Below are positions 5,425 through 5,648 of a stretch of 5,648 nt of DNA, piece by piece. This stretch comes from an uncultured Desulfobacterales bacterium (lineage in GTDB: Bacteria; Desulfobacterota; Desulfobacteria; Desulfobacterales; JAFDCJ01). Position numbers and translations under genes: made by a program. The stretch is from positions 1 to 5,648 of the forward strand of contig CALZJV010000424.1 of the NCBI GenBank assembly GCA_945787595.1, in the 5' to 3' direction. Positions within the stretch are counted from its first letter, which is position 1. Each line of letters starts with the position of its first letter. The notes below the pieces were generated by a model that searched no databases, was not told the origin of the DNA, and saw nothing but the letters and a program-made list of their open reading frames with translations.

Positions 5425-5648
5425 TGCATAACCTGATGAAAAAACGTGTGACTGAATTTCAGACACGCCTGGCCGACGAAAGCATCGACCTTGCTATCAT
5501 CCACGACCCGGATAATATTTATTTTCTCGCGGGGTTTTGGGGCTATCTGGGAATGGATTTCGGCCGGCCAACAATTCTGGTAATCCCCGTGACAGGCAGA
5601 CCCACGCTCATCACCCCCGGATTGGAGGCCGAAATGGCAGCCAATATG
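5424..5648 (+). CDS. M24-family metallopeptidase (Xaa-Pro aminopeptidase/creatinase-like), N-terminal part
   Basis: The frame is open from GTG 5424 to the window edge, giving 75 residues of a protein normally about 360-400 long. RVTEFQTRLADESIDLAIIH, then DPDNIYFLAGF and RPTILVIP, match the creatinase N-terminal domain that precedes the pita-bread catalytic domain in aminopeptidase P, prolidase, creatinase and ectoine hydrolase. The metal-binding residues lie beyond the window, so activity cannot be judged. GTG 5424 is preferred over ATG 5436 because GGGAAGGTGA (5411-5420) is correctly spaced for GTG and too distant for ATG; both are in frame. The gene is divergent from potA. Context suggests it may act on a compound brought in by the importer, but this is inference; the exact subfamily cannot be named from this fragment. 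Confidence 0.82.
   Translation, partial: MHNLMKKRVTEFQTRLADESIDLAIIHDPDNIYFLAGFWGYLGMDFGRPTILVIPVTGRPTLITPGLEAEMAANM

Overview
The window carries most of a polyamine/opine-type (Pot-family) ABC importer, flanked by the end of a second, similar importer and by the start of an M24 (creatinase/Xaa-Pro aminopeptidase-like) gene. Moderate GC, strong AAGGAGG ribosome sites, AT-rich intergenic DNA and the GTTGA-type and TTCCGAA-type short tandem repeats between genes suggest a Desulfobacterota ('deltaproteobacterial', perhaps Desulfobacterales-like) genome. That assignment is an inference from style and memory, not a database match.

Layout. Bases 1-336 are the C-terminal part of a PotC/PotI-type permease belonging to an upstream transporter. 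After a 113-base gap comes a secreted substrate-binding protein (450-1538) followed by a stem-loop (1558-1593). Next are a 418-residue PotB/PotH-type permease with an unusually large periplasmic domain (1617-2873), a 234-base spacer made largely of short tandem repeats (2874-3107), and a PotC-type permease (3108-3959). The ATPase (potA-like, 4056-5165) lies on the opposite strand and converges on the permeases. A 258-base divergent region (5166-5423) separates it from an M24-family gene that starts at GTG 5424 and runs off the window. This region holds a terminator-like hairpin pointing rightward, a candidate potA promoter, and a 20-codon ORF with a near-perfect ribosome site.

How the parts work together. 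The binding protein would capture a small solute in the periplasm, the two permeases would form the membrane channel, and the ATPase would drive import. The family is generally annotated for spermidine/putrescine, but many members of this subgroup have unproven substrates. The adjacent M24 hydrolase may point to an amide- or peptide-like compound (context inference only).

Nothing here looks like a wholly new system. The more unusual points are the repeat-filled spacer inside the operon, the split ATPase, and the potA leader with mutually exclusive pairings next to a small ORF.
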